Origin: Cohnella algarum
GTDB lineage: Bacteria > Bacillota > Bacilli > Paenibacillales > Paenibacillaceae
Length of the DNA: 64,000 nt
Direction of reading: 5' to 3'
Assembly: GCF_016937515.1 (NCBI RefSeq)
Contig: NZ_JAFHKM010000002.1
Coordinates: 1,297,001-1,361,000 of the forward strand
A program made the position numbers and the translations under genes. The notes under the pieces are model-generated. The model saw nothing but the letters and a program-made list of their open reading frames with translations. It was not told where the DNA came from and did no database searches. Position 1 is the first letter of the stretch. Every line of letters begins with the position of its first letter. Shown piece by piece: positions 35,044-43,228 of this stretch.

Positions 35044-36859
35044 TCTTGCCGTCCCCCCGCGGTATCCACATGCTCATCTCGGTCCCCTTGTCGTTTGCTC
35101 CGATGCCGAGCCCGGCCTCGTCGCCATAGAGGAGCTTGAGCCGGGTATGCAAATTAACGAGACCGATATTTTCGGTTTCCCGATCCTCCCACTTTGTTTC
35201 CAGCGAATCCAGAATTTCGGTCAGCCGCGTCGGCGCAATGCCGGGCCCGTCGTCCCGCACAGTGATGACCGCGTGCGAGGGCGCCAGCACGGCGCTGATC
35301 ACGATCGTAACCGGAGCCGATACTTTTTCCAGGGCGTGCTTGATCGAGTTTTCGACCAGCGATTGAAGAGACAGCTTCGGAATTTCCAACTCCATCAGCG
35401 AATCGTCCCATTCGATCTCCACCTGAAGACGGCTGCCGAACCTTGCCTTTTGCAAACCCAAATACCGCTCGATATGGTTCAATTCTTCCCTAGCCTGCAC
35501 AATGTCTTTTCCGCTTATGCAGTAGCGAAGCGTCTGCGCCAGCGCATCTACCATGTCGGCAATGTCGTAACGCCCGTTCTTGAGCGCCTTTGTCGAGATG
35601 GCCTGCAGCGCGTTGTACAGAAAATGGGGATTGATTTCCGCTTCGAGCGCTTTTAAAATGGCGTTTTTTTCGACGAGCTTGCTTTTGTAGCGTTCATTGA
35701 TCAAATCGTTGGTGCGCCGGACCATTTGGTTGAAATGCCGGGTCAAGTACGCGATTTCGTCTCTCCCCTTCACTTCCGCCTCCGCATCGAACGTGCCTTC
35801 GCTGAACCGCCTCATTTGATGCGACAGGTTTTTGAGCGGCTTCGTGATCGCGCTTGACAGAAACGTCACCAGCACGACGGACAGCAGCAAAAACGCGAAG
35901 CCGATCAAATAGCTGATATTCCGGTTTGTTTCGGCGGCTGCGTACAGCTTGCTGTACGGGATCGTTTTGATCAGGCGCCAGCCTTCGCGCTCTCCTTCGT
36001 TGGCAACGACGAGATACCGCTCCTTGCCGTTCGACCAGGCGAGCCGGTCTTTCGCGTTCGCTTCGAGCTTGTCCGGCAGGCCCGCATCCCGGACGGTTTC
36101 GTAAAAGGCAAGATCGTCCGCGTGAAAAGGTACGCCGTTCGAATCGACCAGCAGCACATGTTCTCCTTCGCCGAGCGGAACGTCTTCCATCAGCTTGTCT
36201 TTGGCCGTCGGATTCATATAGAACGAAATGACCGCCTGCGGCTCGCGCAAAGCGAGCGAACGCAGCACCCGATGGTACGCCATAAAGCTTCCGGAAGGAA
36301 CCGCCTCCCGGCTCGCATTGTCGAAAAACGACTCGTACGCCCGATTCCGGTCGCTGGCCAGCGTCTCCTTATACCACGGCGTTTCCTCGATGCCCGGTTC
36401 TTCGCGAACGCGAACCGTCACGTTGTACGCCTCGCGCGTCAGCACGTAAACCCTTTGCTTCTCGACCAGGTACAGCGAAATGCTCTCGACGTCGCCGCGG
36501 GAATAATACAACGTCCGCAAATAGTTCTCCAAATACATGCGCGAGCTGTAGCTTGTCTCCTCCGTGGCGATAGCGGCGATAATCTCGTCGTATCGGATTT
36601 GCGGAAGCGACAATTGCTCGATTTCGGCCAGGTAATTTTCCAGATTCCGATTGACGAGCAGCAGATTGTTCCGCGTGCTGGCGATGCTGCTTTCCACCGC
36701 TTCCCGTTCGAGCATTTGATACGAAATGACGGTGAGCGAAGCGACGACCAGTATGATAATGGACGTAAAAAGCAAAATAAGCTTGTTGACCAAACGTCTG
36801 GTCATGCGATCCCGAACGGTCGATACGGCTTTGCTCAGCCTTTTGATAAGATTGGCCAT
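35036..36859 (-). CDS. YesM-type sensor histidine kinase
   Basis: The 607-residue membrane kinase has a first helix near residues 24-46, an extracellular Cache-like domain to about 300, a second helix (YLIGFAFLLLSVVLVTFL), a HAMP domain (KPLKNLSHQMRRF) and the His_kinase domain with the acceptor histidine in EINPHFLYNAL. The ATPase motif VRDDGPGI is present. It has an AAGGGGGAG site and is coupled to the YesN-type gene. It probably senses an extracellular sugar or the loaded binding protein. Confidence 0.92.
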   Translation of the reverse strand: MANLIKRLSKAVSTVRDRMTRRLVNKLILLFTSIIILVVASLTVISYQMLEREAVESSIASTRNNLLLVNRNLENYLAEIEQLSLPQIRYDEIIAAIATEETSYSSRMYLENYLRTLYYSRGDVESISLYLVEKQRVYVLTREAYNVTVRVREEPGIEETPWYKETLASDRNRAYESFFDNASREAVPSGSFMAYHRVLRSLALREPQAVISFYMNPTAKDKLMEDVPLGEGEHVLLVDSNGVPFHADDLAFYETVRDAGLPDKLEANAKDRLAWSNGKERYLVVANEGEREGWRLIKTIPYSKLYAAAETNRNISYLIGFAFLLLSVVLVTFLSSAITKPLKNLSHQMRRFSEGTFDAEAEVKGRDEIAYLTRHFNQMVRRTNDLINERYKSKLVEKNAILKALEAEINPHFLYNALQAISTKALKNGRYDIADMVDALAQTLRYCISGKDIVQAREELNHIERYLGLQKARFGSRLQVEIEWDDSLMELEIPKLSLQSLVENSIKHALEKVSAPVTIVISAVLAPSHAVITVRDDGPGIAPTRLTEILDSLETKWEDRETENIGLVNLHTRLKLLYGDEAGLGIGANDKGTEMSMWIPRGDGKNG

Positions 36860-36919
36860 CGCTCCCCCTTGAACGGCGCACAGTTCACCTTTTTACCCTT
36901 AACTGTTTATTTAAATCCA

Positions 36920-36956
36920 TTTTGGCGCCAAAACCGCTGTTTTATAATGCATTATA
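36920..36956 (+). promoter_or_regulatory. promoter region of the alpha-galactoside permeases with two perfect palindromes
   Basis: TTTTGGCGCCAAAA (36920-36933) lies where a -35 box would be, 17 bp before a TATAAT at 36943-36948. The -10 box is itself part of the palindrome TATAATGCATTATA (36943-36956). The region is shared with the divergent kinase gene. Either palindrome may be an operator. Confidence 0.5.
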
Positions 36957-37031
36957 GCTGAAATAGGACTGCTGCATAGCCCTGGCGGCCGGCAGCCCGT
37001 TTGAAAACTGTGACGAAAAAGAGGTGCACCC

Positions 37032-37918
37032 ATGCGCAAAATCGGCAGAAAATGGTCCGAAAAAGTCGAGTTCGGCTTCTTCACGTGGCCGGCCCTGATT
37101 TGTGTCGCCATTGCTTTTTATATTCCGTTTGCGATGACGATTCGCTACTCCCTGACCCAATGGAACGGGATTTCCAAAAATCCGAAATTTATCGGGCTGG
37201 ATAACTTCAAGCAAATTTTTTCGGGAGACGCCAATTTCCTGAACGCGTCCTGGTTTACGATCAAGTATGCGGTGTTGTACATCGTCATTATTAACGTTCT
37301 TGCCATATTGCTTGCGCTCGTGCTCGACATGAAGCTGAAAACTTCGACGTGGCTGCGGGCGGCGTTCTTCATTCCGTACATCCTGAGCCTGGTCATCGTC
37401 GGCTTTATTTGGAAATTCATTTTCATGCAAGGGTTCGAATCGCTCGGCGAAAGCACGGGTTGGGGCATCTTTAATCTCAGCTGGCTGGGCGAACCCGGCC
37501 TGGCGTTCATTTCGGTCTTGTTCGTTTCCATTTGGCAATCGATCGGCTTCTACATGGTCATTTACATCGCCGGCCTGCAATCCATTCCGGACGACCTGAA
37601 GGAGGCGGCCACCGTCGACGGAGCCGGACCGATTCGCCGTTTTTTCAACATCACGCTGCCTTTGCTGGCGCCGTCGATCACGATTTCCGTTTTCATGGCG
37701 CTGACCAACTCGATCAAAGTATTCGACGTCATCCTGTCGCTCACGGGCGGGGCCCCGGCGGCACGACGTACAGCGTCGCCTACGACATTTACCGCGACAC
37801 GTTCCAGAACAACCTGTACGGCTACGGCACGGCCAAAGCGCTCATTTTGTTCGTCGCCGTCCTGATCATCACGATCATCCAATTGACCATCTTCAAGCGC
37901 AGGGAGGTTGAAGCCTGA
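37032..37918 (+). CDS. CUT1-type ABC permease (MalF-like) with an apparent frame break
   Basis: The protein would have 295 residues with six helices. The first frame runs from the ATG at 37032 (AGAGGTG site) through the EAA loop (DLKEAATVDGAGP, LPLLAPS) to ILSLTGG. The remaining GPGGTTYSVAYDIYRDTF and last helix are in the next frame. One additional G in the run at 37749-37752 would restore LTGGGPGG, the normal family motif. It is probably a base-calling error because the downstream permease is intact and coupled to it. Confidence 0.82.
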
Positions 37919-38748
37919 TGACATCGAACAAAGCGGGAAAAATCGTGCTCGAAATCTTCATGTTCCTCCTGTCGCTGCTGTTTCTGTACCCGCTGTTCCT
38001 GGCGATCATCAACTCGCTTAAAAGCTTTCAGGAGGTCATGACCGACGTCATCGCCCTCCCGAAAAGCCTGGCTTTCGAAAACTATTCCTACGTCTGGAAT
38101 TTCATCGACTATCCGCGGCTGTTTCTGAACAACGCGATCATTACGGTGCTCGGCCTTGCGGGGATCATCCTCGTTTCGTCCATTGCCGCTTACAAGCTTG
38201 CGCGGACGAAATCGCGGTTCAGCTCGATCGTCTACTTTCTGTTGATCATGCCGATGCTCATTCCGTTCCAATCGATCATGCTCACGGTGCTCCAGCTTGC
38301 GAAAAATATTAATCTTTCCGACAGCACCTGGGGGCTCGGCATTCTGTACTGGGGCTTCGGCGCTCCGCTCGCCGTCTTTATTTATCACGGGTTCGTCAAA
38401 GGCATCCCGAAAGAAATCGACGAAAGCGCCACGATCGACGGGGCGTCCGGTTTCCGGCTGTTCTTCTCCGTCATCTTCCCGCTGCTGAAGTCGGTCACGA
38501 CGACGATCATCATCATCGACGTCATGTGGATCTGGAACGACTTCCTGCTTCCGCTGCTCATGGTCAACGGCTCGCCGTCGACGAAAACGCTGACGCTTGC
38601 CGCTTACACCTTCGTCGGCCAATACACGTCCGACTGGCAGTACGCGATGACCGCCATGGTGATGGCCGTTCTGCCTTCGATCGTCGTGTTCATGTTCCTG
38701 CAAAAGCACATCGTCAAAGGCGTCGTCGCCGGCGCCGTCAAAGGATAA
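37918..38748 (+). CDS. CUT1-type ABC permease (MalG-like)
   Basis: The 276-residue protein starts one base inside the stop of the preceding gene (TGATG) and has six helices. The EAA loop reads EIDESATIDGASGFRLF with FPLLKS. It completes the alpha-galactoside importer with the lipoprotein encoded on the other strand; an ATPase is again absent and presumably shared. Confidence 0.9.
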   Translation: MTSNKAGKIVLEIFMFLLSLLFLYPLFLAIINSLKSFQEVMTDVIALPKSLAFENYSYVWNFIDYPRLFLNNAIITVLGLAGIILVSSIAAYKLARTKSRFSSIVYFLLIMPMLIPFQSIMLTVLQLAKNINLSDSTWGLGILYWGFGAPLAVFIYHGFVKGIPKEIDESATIDGASGFRLFFSVIFPLLKSVTTTIIIIDVMWIWNDFLLPLLMVNGSPSTKTLTLAAYTFVGQYTSDWQYAMTAMVMAVLPSIVVFMFLQKHIVKGVVAGAVKG

Positions 38749-38827
38749 GCGGACGTCGGCCGCGCATGGAAGGAGACGCTGCCCGATCGGCGAAAAGGAG
38801 CGGCTGTTCGCGCAAGGCGGGTTGAGA

Positions 38828-38949
38828 TGAGTAGCCACGACTCAACTGGAGCGGCAGCGTCCGTGCCGCAGGGGGCAAGATGAGTCATTTTTGCTCAATT
38901 GCATGCGGCTTTATGCGTTTGACGGGTTGAGATGAGTTGCTACGACTCA
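38828..38949. repeat. family A dyad array, locus 4 (3 dyads)
   Basis: Dyads start at 38828, 38881 and 38933 (steps 53 and 52 bp), of the types TGAGTAGCCACGACTCA, TGAGTCATTTTTGCTCA and TGAGTTGCTACGACTCA. The flanking GGAGCGGCAGCGTCCGT is repeated. It lies between the permease stop and its terminator. Confidence 0.82.
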
Positions 38950-38991
38950 ACTGGAGCGGCAGCGTCCGTACGCAGGGGTTTAGATGCATAA

Positions 38992-39027
38992 GGGGTGGGT
39001 CAGCCTTTCGGGCGGCCCCCTTTTTTT
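38992..39027 (+). terminator. terminator after the permease genes
   Basis: An imperfect GC-rich stem (GGGG...CCCC with a TTTC loop) is followed by seven T. Confidence 0.7.
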
Positions 39028-39039
39028 ATCCAGATTCAT

Positions 39040-39069
39040 TTGACATTGAGAATGATTTTCATCTAGAAT
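39040..39069 (+). promoter_or_regulatory. Fur-controlled promoter of the heme monooxygenase gene
   Basis: TTGACA (39040-39045) and TAGAAT (39064-39069) are 18 bp apart. The spacer is occupied by TTGAGAATGATTTTCATCT (39046-39064), a good match to the Fur box core (AATGATTTTCAT). Iron repression is therefore expected. Confidence 0.82.
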
Positions 39070-39166
39070 GACATTACTGGGGCTGCGTTCCCCCGCGGCC
39101 CCAGCCAGATAACCAAAGCAGCCTTCATACCGACTTTATTCTTATGAACAGCAAGGAGTGAGCCGC

Positions 39167-39508
39167 ATGTTGGTTCAAATGAGGACAATTACCGTCAAGG
39201 CCGGATTTGCCGGTCAGGTAGCGGAACGCTTCGGCAGGCCGGACCATCCGATGGCCGATATTCCGGGCTTTATCGATTTGAGCGTCATGATCAAAAAGGC
39301 GCGCAAAGTTGAAGAACAGGAGCAGGTCGTCGTCGTCGTCCGCTGGGAATCCGAAGAAGCGTGGAAAACATGGGAGAAAAGCCCGGCCCATATCGAAGGA
39401 CACCGCAATTCGCGCAACCAGGAGAAGCCGGATTATCTGCTCGACACGACCGTCAGCATGTACGAAGTGAAGTCGGTCACGCTGCCGAAGGCATCGTCCC
39501 CGTCATGA
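39167..39508 (+). CDS. heme-degrading or antibiotic-biosynthesis-type monooxygenase (HmoA/IsdG-like)
   Basis: The 113-residue protein belongs to the small dimeric alpha/beta-barrel ABM family. Typical features are the early strand MRTITVKAGFA, GFIDLSVM and the VVRWESEEAWKTWEKSPAH segment, whose histidine corresponds to the heme-binding end of HmoA-type proteins. The ATG at 39167 has AAGGAG 8 bp upstream. A Fur-box promoter directly upstream supports a role in releasing iron from heme. Confidence 0.85.
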   Translation: MLVQMRTITVKAGFAGQVAERFGRPDHPMADIPGFIDLSVMIKKARKVEEQEQVVVVVRWESEEAWKTWEKSPAHIEGHRNSRNQEKPDYLLDTTVSMYEVKSVTLPKASSPS

Positions 39509-39586
39509 ACGAAGGCTCGGGCCGCCTCTTGCGAATCTTCCCGCAAATCGCAAGGGACGCTCGCGTCAAGGAGCGGAAACGATAAA

Positions 39587-40021
39587 ATGACGATAAGACT
39601 GCGCGGCCATCATCTTCTCTGTCTGCTAGGTTTCAGGGGCAAGGGATATTCCGAAGAGTTCTGCGTCAACATGACCTCGGTCTACGAAACGCTTCGCGCG
39701 GATCCCGATACCCCGATCGCCATCATCGAAGGTCCCGACGACATCTGCCGGGCTTTTCCGGCCGATCAGCCGAATCACTGCCATAACGAAAGCGTATACC
39801 GGAAAGATCGGGACATTTTGCTCAAGCTCGGATTGAGACCGGGATTGAATGCGAGCTGGACCGAGATTGTCGGCCGGGTGACGGAGCATGTCCGGCCCCG
39901 GGATATCGATCGGTTCTGTCACGACTGCCCCTGGCAACCGTTAGGCCTGTGCCAGGAAGGGGTCGCCCACATTCGCTCCGGCCGGCCCTTGCGCCCTTTG
40001 CCGGGAAAGACGACCGGGTGA
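39587..40021 (+). CDS. DUF1284 family protein
   Basis: The 144-residue protein starts with the DUF1284 hallmark RLRGHHLLCLLGFRGKGYS and keeps the cysteine-rich end (CHDCPWQPLGLC). Family members have several conserved cysteines that could hold a metal or iron-sulfur cluster; function is unknown. It lies 78 bp after the Fur-regulated monooxygenase on the same strand with no terminator between, so it may share iron control. Confidence 0.85.
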   Translation: MTIRLRGHHLLCLLGFRGKGYSEEFCVNMTSVYETLRADPDTPIAIIEGPDDICRAFPADQPNHCHNESVYRKDRDILLKLGLRPGLNASWTEIVGRVTEHVRPRDIDRFCHDCPWQPLGLCQEGVAHIRSGRPLRPLPGKTTG

Positions 40022-40110
40022 CGCGCATTGCCCTTCTGGCGGGTTTCGCGGGGGGGACATAGCATGGCGCGGAATTAGGCGGGATGGCGCAAGGCCGGGG
40101 AAAGCTTGGT

Positions 40111-40286
40111 TGGATTTTTTCCAATCAAAACGGGCTTATTCGCGTTTTTTCCGGTTTCGCTGGATTTTGTCCAACCTGGCGAGACCTTTTTGGCGCATTC
40201 GCCCAAATCCCAAGTGACTCATTGGATAAAATCCACTCCAGATCGCGATTTCCCCGTTTTCCGCCCCCTTGATTGGACAAAGTCCA
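40111..40286. repeat. family B dyad array, locus 2
   Basis: Dyads TGGATTTTTTCCA, TGGATTTTGTCCA, TGGATAAAATCCA and TGGACAAAGTCCA start at 40111, 40161, 40223 and 40274 (steps 50, 62 and 51 bp). The first two and last two are in opposite orientation, so the block is a large imperfect inverted repeat. It abuts the Crp-like gene fragment. Confidence 0.82.
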
Positions 40287-40299
40287 ACATAGGCCCTGA

Positions 40300-40462
40300 T
40301 CAGCGAATGGTGCGGGATCGTCTCTCCCGGCACGATCAGATTGACGAGCGTCGGCGTCCCGTCCTCGTGCAGGCGGACGTTTTTGAGCATGCCTTTCCGA
40401 AGACGGTAAAGCGGACCCGACTCGCCTTGCCGGAACAGCGTTTCGCCCTTATGCAAAATCAC
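40300..40462 (-). pseudogene. N-terminal fragment of a Crp/Fnr-family regulator
   Basis: From a GTG at 40462 the frame reads LHKGETLFRQGE, GPLYRLRKGMLKNV, LVNLIVPGETIPHHSLI, the start of a cyclic-nucleotide-binding-type domain. After about 54 codons it runs into the family B array and the homology ends. The rest of the sensory domain and the DNA-binding domain are missing. The gene was probably truncated by an event at the array boundary. Confidence 0.7.
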
Positions 40463-40502
40463 GGGCCAGCCCCTTGGCTTAAAAAAATAGCCGTCTTTGA
40501 AG

Positions 40503-40527
40503 CCCTTGGTTCCCCCAAGGGTTTTTT
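40503..40527 (+). terminator. plus-strand terminator without an upstream gene
   Basis: CCCTTGG, a 5-base loop and CCAAGGG are followed by six T. No plus-strand gene ends here, which again suggests gene loss in this interval. Confidence 0.65.
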
Positions 40528-40552
40528 GTTATTTTGTCCCGCCGCCGATAGC

Positions 40553-40580
40553 GAAAGAGGGCGCCCTTCGGCGCCCTCTT
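40553..40580 (-). terminator. terminator after ndh
   Basis: GAGGGCGCC and GGCGCCCTC form a strong 9-bp stem with a short loop and a weak T-tail on the minus strand. Confidence 0.7.
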
Positions 40581-40597
40581 CCGTTAGCTGTATGCGA

Positions 40598-41779
40598 TTA
40601 ATACGCCAGCGTGAACAGGCCGTTGATGTGCGACAGGTACCGGATGTTGGACGCTTCCTTCATCAACGTCGCCGGCAGGCCTTTAAGGCGCGTTTGACTC
40701 GCGCCGATCGTGCCGATGCCGTCCTTGCGGCCGAGGCTGCCGAGCGTACCGGAAAATACCGGCGTAAAGCTGTCCATTTTGCCTTCTTTGAAGTACGCGG
40801 ACAGGTTATAGCCGACCGTTTCGCCCATTTGCCATGCCAATTGCGCGGTCGGCGGATACGGTCGTTCGCTGCCGGCAGGGAACACGACGGCGCAGTCGCC
40901 CGCCAGGAACACGTCCGGATGCGAGGTCGATTGCAGCGTTTCCGTGACGGTCGCGCGGCCGCGGTTGACTTCGAGGCCGGAATTGGCGACGACCGGATTG
41001 CCTTGCACGCCGCCCGTCCAGACGAGCGTATTCGTTTCGATCGTGCTGCCGTCCTTGAGCGAAACGGAAGAAGGCGTTCTTTCCGTGATCGCGACGCCGG
41101 TCAAGAATTGCACGCCGCGCTTGGACAGGCTTTCCACGGCGCGGGCCACCAGTTCGGGCGGGAATACCGGCAGGATCGAAGGAGCGGCTTCGACGACGTA
41201 CAGCTTGATGTCGTTGAAGTCGATGCCTTTGGCGCGGCATTGCTCCGGCAGCTTGTCGGCGAACTCGCCGATCAGCTCGACGCCGGTCAGGCCGCCGCCG
41301 CCGACCACGAACGTCGCGTGCGCTTTGTCGCCCGTTTTCTTGTAGGCGTCCAGTTCGGCTTCGACGTGCGCGCGAATGCGGTTCGCGTCGTTGACCGACT
41401 TGAGCACGAAGCTGTGCTCTTGAAGACCCGGGATGCCGAAGTAGGCCGTTTCGCTGCCGAGCGCCACGACGAGCGCGTCGTACTTGTACGTAGCGCCGCT
41501 GGCTCCCGTCACTTTCTTGTCGTCGGGCTTGATTTCCGAAATCGTGTCGACGACGATGTTGACGCCTTTGTTTTTCAGCAGTTTTTCAAGCGGCAGGGAG
41601 ACGGCTTTCTCTCCGATCGTGCCGCCGGCAAGACGGTGAAGCTCGGTAATGATTTGGTGCGTCGAGAAACGGTTCACAAGCGTGATTTGGGCTTCCGCAA
41701 CGCTCAGGTGTTGGCGCGCCGTCAGGGCTGCTAGCAAACCGCCGTACCCTCCGCCCAGAATCAGAATTTGTTTCGACAT
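40598..41779 (-). CDS. ndh: type II NADH dehydrogenase
   Basis: The start at 41779 is preferred because GGAGG lies 6 bp upstream; an ATG two codons earlier is too close to it. The 393-residue peripheral membrane flavoprotein passes electrons from NADH to menaquinone without pumping protons. The FAD loop (LGGGYGGL near residue 8), the NADH loop (VVGGGGLTGVE near 160) and the VFLAGDCA motif are intact. It follows the yjlC-like gene, as in Bacillus, where the pair is controlled by the NADH-sensing repressor Rex. Confidence 0.93.
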   Translation of the reverse strand: MSKQILILGGGYGGLLAALTARQHLSVAEAQITLVNRFSTHQIITELHRLAGGTIGEKAVSLPLEKLLKNKGVNIVVDTISEIKPDDKKVTGASGATYKYDALVVALGSETAYFGIPGLQEHSFVLKSVNDANRIRAHVEAELDAYKKTGDKAHATFVVGGGGLTGVELIGEFADKLPEQCRAKGIDFNDIKLYVVEAAPSILPVFPPELVARAVESLSKRGVQFLTGVAITERTPSSVSLKDGSTIETNTLVWTGGVQGNPVVANSGLEVNRGRATVTETLQSTSHPDVFLAGDCAVVFPAGSERPYPPTAQLAWQMGETVGYNLSAYFKEGKMDSFTPVFSGTLGSLGRKDGIGTIGASQTRLKGLPATLMKEASNIRYLSHINGLFTLAY

Positions 41780-41814
41780 ATCCATCCTCCGTTCTTATGC
41801 GTTTCGGGTCTGTC

Positions 41815-42261
41815 TTACGGGCGCGGTTGCTGTTGCTGACGTTCGGCGAGCACGCTGAGGAAAGCTTGCGCGAAGCGGAACGATTTTTGCACTTGCGGAT
41901 CTTTCAGCAGCTTGAGCAATCCGAACAATCCGATCGTTGCGGAATCTTGCTGCGCGCGGTCGTTCGCTTCGATCGCGGCGGATGCGATGCCTTTCGCCTT
42001 GTCGACGACAGGCTTGGCCATTTCTCCGATTCCTTGCGCGAAATCGTTGATCAGCACTTTGTCCGTCGCGACGGCTTGAGCGAAATCGTAAGCTTTGGTC
42101 ATGAGCGTGACCAATTCGGCCAGCTTCGGCAGATTTTCCACCAAGGTGGTCAACGACTCCTGGACCTCGGGCTTCATCAGTTGATCCAATACATCGACCG
42201 GTTGGCGTTGCGCTTCGGCTTGCTCGGCAAGCGTTTCTTGGGAAACAGCTGTTTCGGACAT
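41815..42261 (-). CDS. yjlC: DUF1641 protein, YjlC homologue
   Basis: The 148-residue acidic, helical protein belongs to DUF1641 (PEVQESLTTLVENLPKLAEL, KLLKDPQVQKSFRFAQAFL). YjlC is encoded upstream of ndh in Bacillus subtilis and co-regulated with it; its function is not firmly known. An AAAGGAGG site precedes the ATG. The C-terminus ends in a short Gln/Pro tail. Confidence 0.88.
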   Translation of the reverse strand: MSETAVSQETLAEQAEAQRQPVDVLDQLMKPEVQESLTTLVENLPKLAELVTLMTKAYDFAQAVATDKVLINDFAQGIGEMAKPVVDKAKGIASAAIEANDRAQQDSATIGLFGLLKLLKDPQVQKSFRFAQAFLSVLAERQQQQPRP

Positions 42262-42352
42262 ACGGGAGCGTCCTCCTTTGCAAGGATGTCAGTATGGTTG
42301 CTATCTTCGTGCCTGTCGGCCAATGCAAAAATCGAGGGCTGGAAACCGAACA

Positions 42353-42370
42353 TTGTAACAAATTTCACAT
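42353..42370. promoter_or_regulatory. Rex-like operator 1
   Basis: TTGTAACAAATTTCACAT matches the Rex consensus TTGTGAAnnnnTTCACAA at about 15 of 18 positions when read on the other strand. It lies 92 bp upstream of yjlC. Confidence 0.6.
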
Positions 42371-42534
42371 GAAGAACCGAAAAAACGCGGCGCTCTTGCG
42401 TCAAGTTTGCAAACGATTCGGTTCCGGCACCCTCCTGTCTTTCGCATAAACACGGGCAGACGTCGAACCTTCGTGTCTATTCTACACCTTTTCGCCACAA
42501 ACTTGAATGGATTTTTTACAAAAAAACGAAAAGA

Positions 42535-42552
42535 ATGTGATTTTGTTCACCA
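42535..42552. promoter_or_regulatory. Rex-like operator 2
   Basis: ATGTGATTTTGTTCACCA keeps both GTGA and TCAC arms of a Rex site. It lies further upstream, next to the tetR terminator. Between the two sites a TAGAAT -10 box is visible on the minus strand near 42480. No gene is seen in this 348-bp gap. Confidence 0.5.
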
Positions 42553-42555
42553 AGT

Positions 42556-42596
42556 AAAAACGACTCGTCGTCCGAAGGGCGGAGAACGTCGTTTTT
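42556..42596. terminator. terminator after tetR, probably bidirectional
   Basis: AAAAACGAC and GTCGTTTTT enclose a GC-rich inner loop, giving T-runs on both strands. Confidence 0.75.
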
Positions 42597-42609
42597 GACG
42601 GAGCGAATT

Positions 42610-43206
42610 TCATCGAATAAATAAGGGGGCCAAAAACGTTTGCGACAATCGTTCCGCGATCTCTTCCGAGCTGTAGCCCGATTCGTGCAAATAAAACATC
42701 ATTTCCGGCGTCAAGGACGAAGCGGCCAGCACGCAGGACGTAAACTCGGGATCGAGGGGAATGAGCTTCCCCTCGTCCTGAGCTTCTGCGAGCAGCTTCC
42801 GGATCGTCCCCCGGATGAACTTGAACGGGGGCGCTTCGAACAATTGATCTCTCGTATCTTCAAGCCTGGCGCAAGAAAGCATCGTCCGTACCCATTCCAT
42901 GTCGCGGTTCGTAAAAACGATCAAATCCGTGATGATTTTCCCGAGCCTCTCCTCGACGGGACGTTCCTTGCTGCGCTCCAGATACGTTTCGATTTCCTCC
43001 ATGAAGCGGTCGAACTTGTCCTTCATCAGGGACCTGCACAGATCGCCTTTGTTGGAATAGCGGCGGTAAAGCGTGCCTTGGCCGATTCCGACGGTTTTGG
43101 CGATCTGGTGCATGCTGACGGCCTCGACGCCAAAATCGTTGAACAGGGATTGGGCCGTCCGCAGAATTTCAGCATTCAACATCTCCGTACTTTCTCTGCG
43201 CGACAT
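42610..43206 (-). CDS. TetR-family repressor of the adjacent efflux pump
   Basis: Started at the ATG at 43206 (AAGGGAG 8 bp upstream), the protein has 198 residues. The N-terminal helix-turn-helix is clear (SMHQIAKTVGIGQGTLYRRYSNKGDL). The C-terminal ligand domain has the usual helical character. It is the second gene of an operon with the MFS pump, and two palindromes lie in the operon leader, so autoregulated repression relieved by a toxic compound is the probable mode. Confidence 0.9.
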   Translation of the reverse strand: MSRRESTEMLNAEILRTAQSLFNDFGVEAVSMHQIAKTVGIGQGTLYRRYSNKGDLCRSLMKDKFDRFMEEIETYLERSKERPVEERLGKIITDLIVFTNRDMEWVRTMLSCARLEDTRDQLFEAPPFKFIRGTIRKLLAEAQDEGKLIPLDPEFTSCVLAASSLTPEMMFYLHESGYSSEEIAERLSQTFLAPLFIR

Positions 43207-43228
43207 TCCTCTCACTCCCTTTCGCGGA

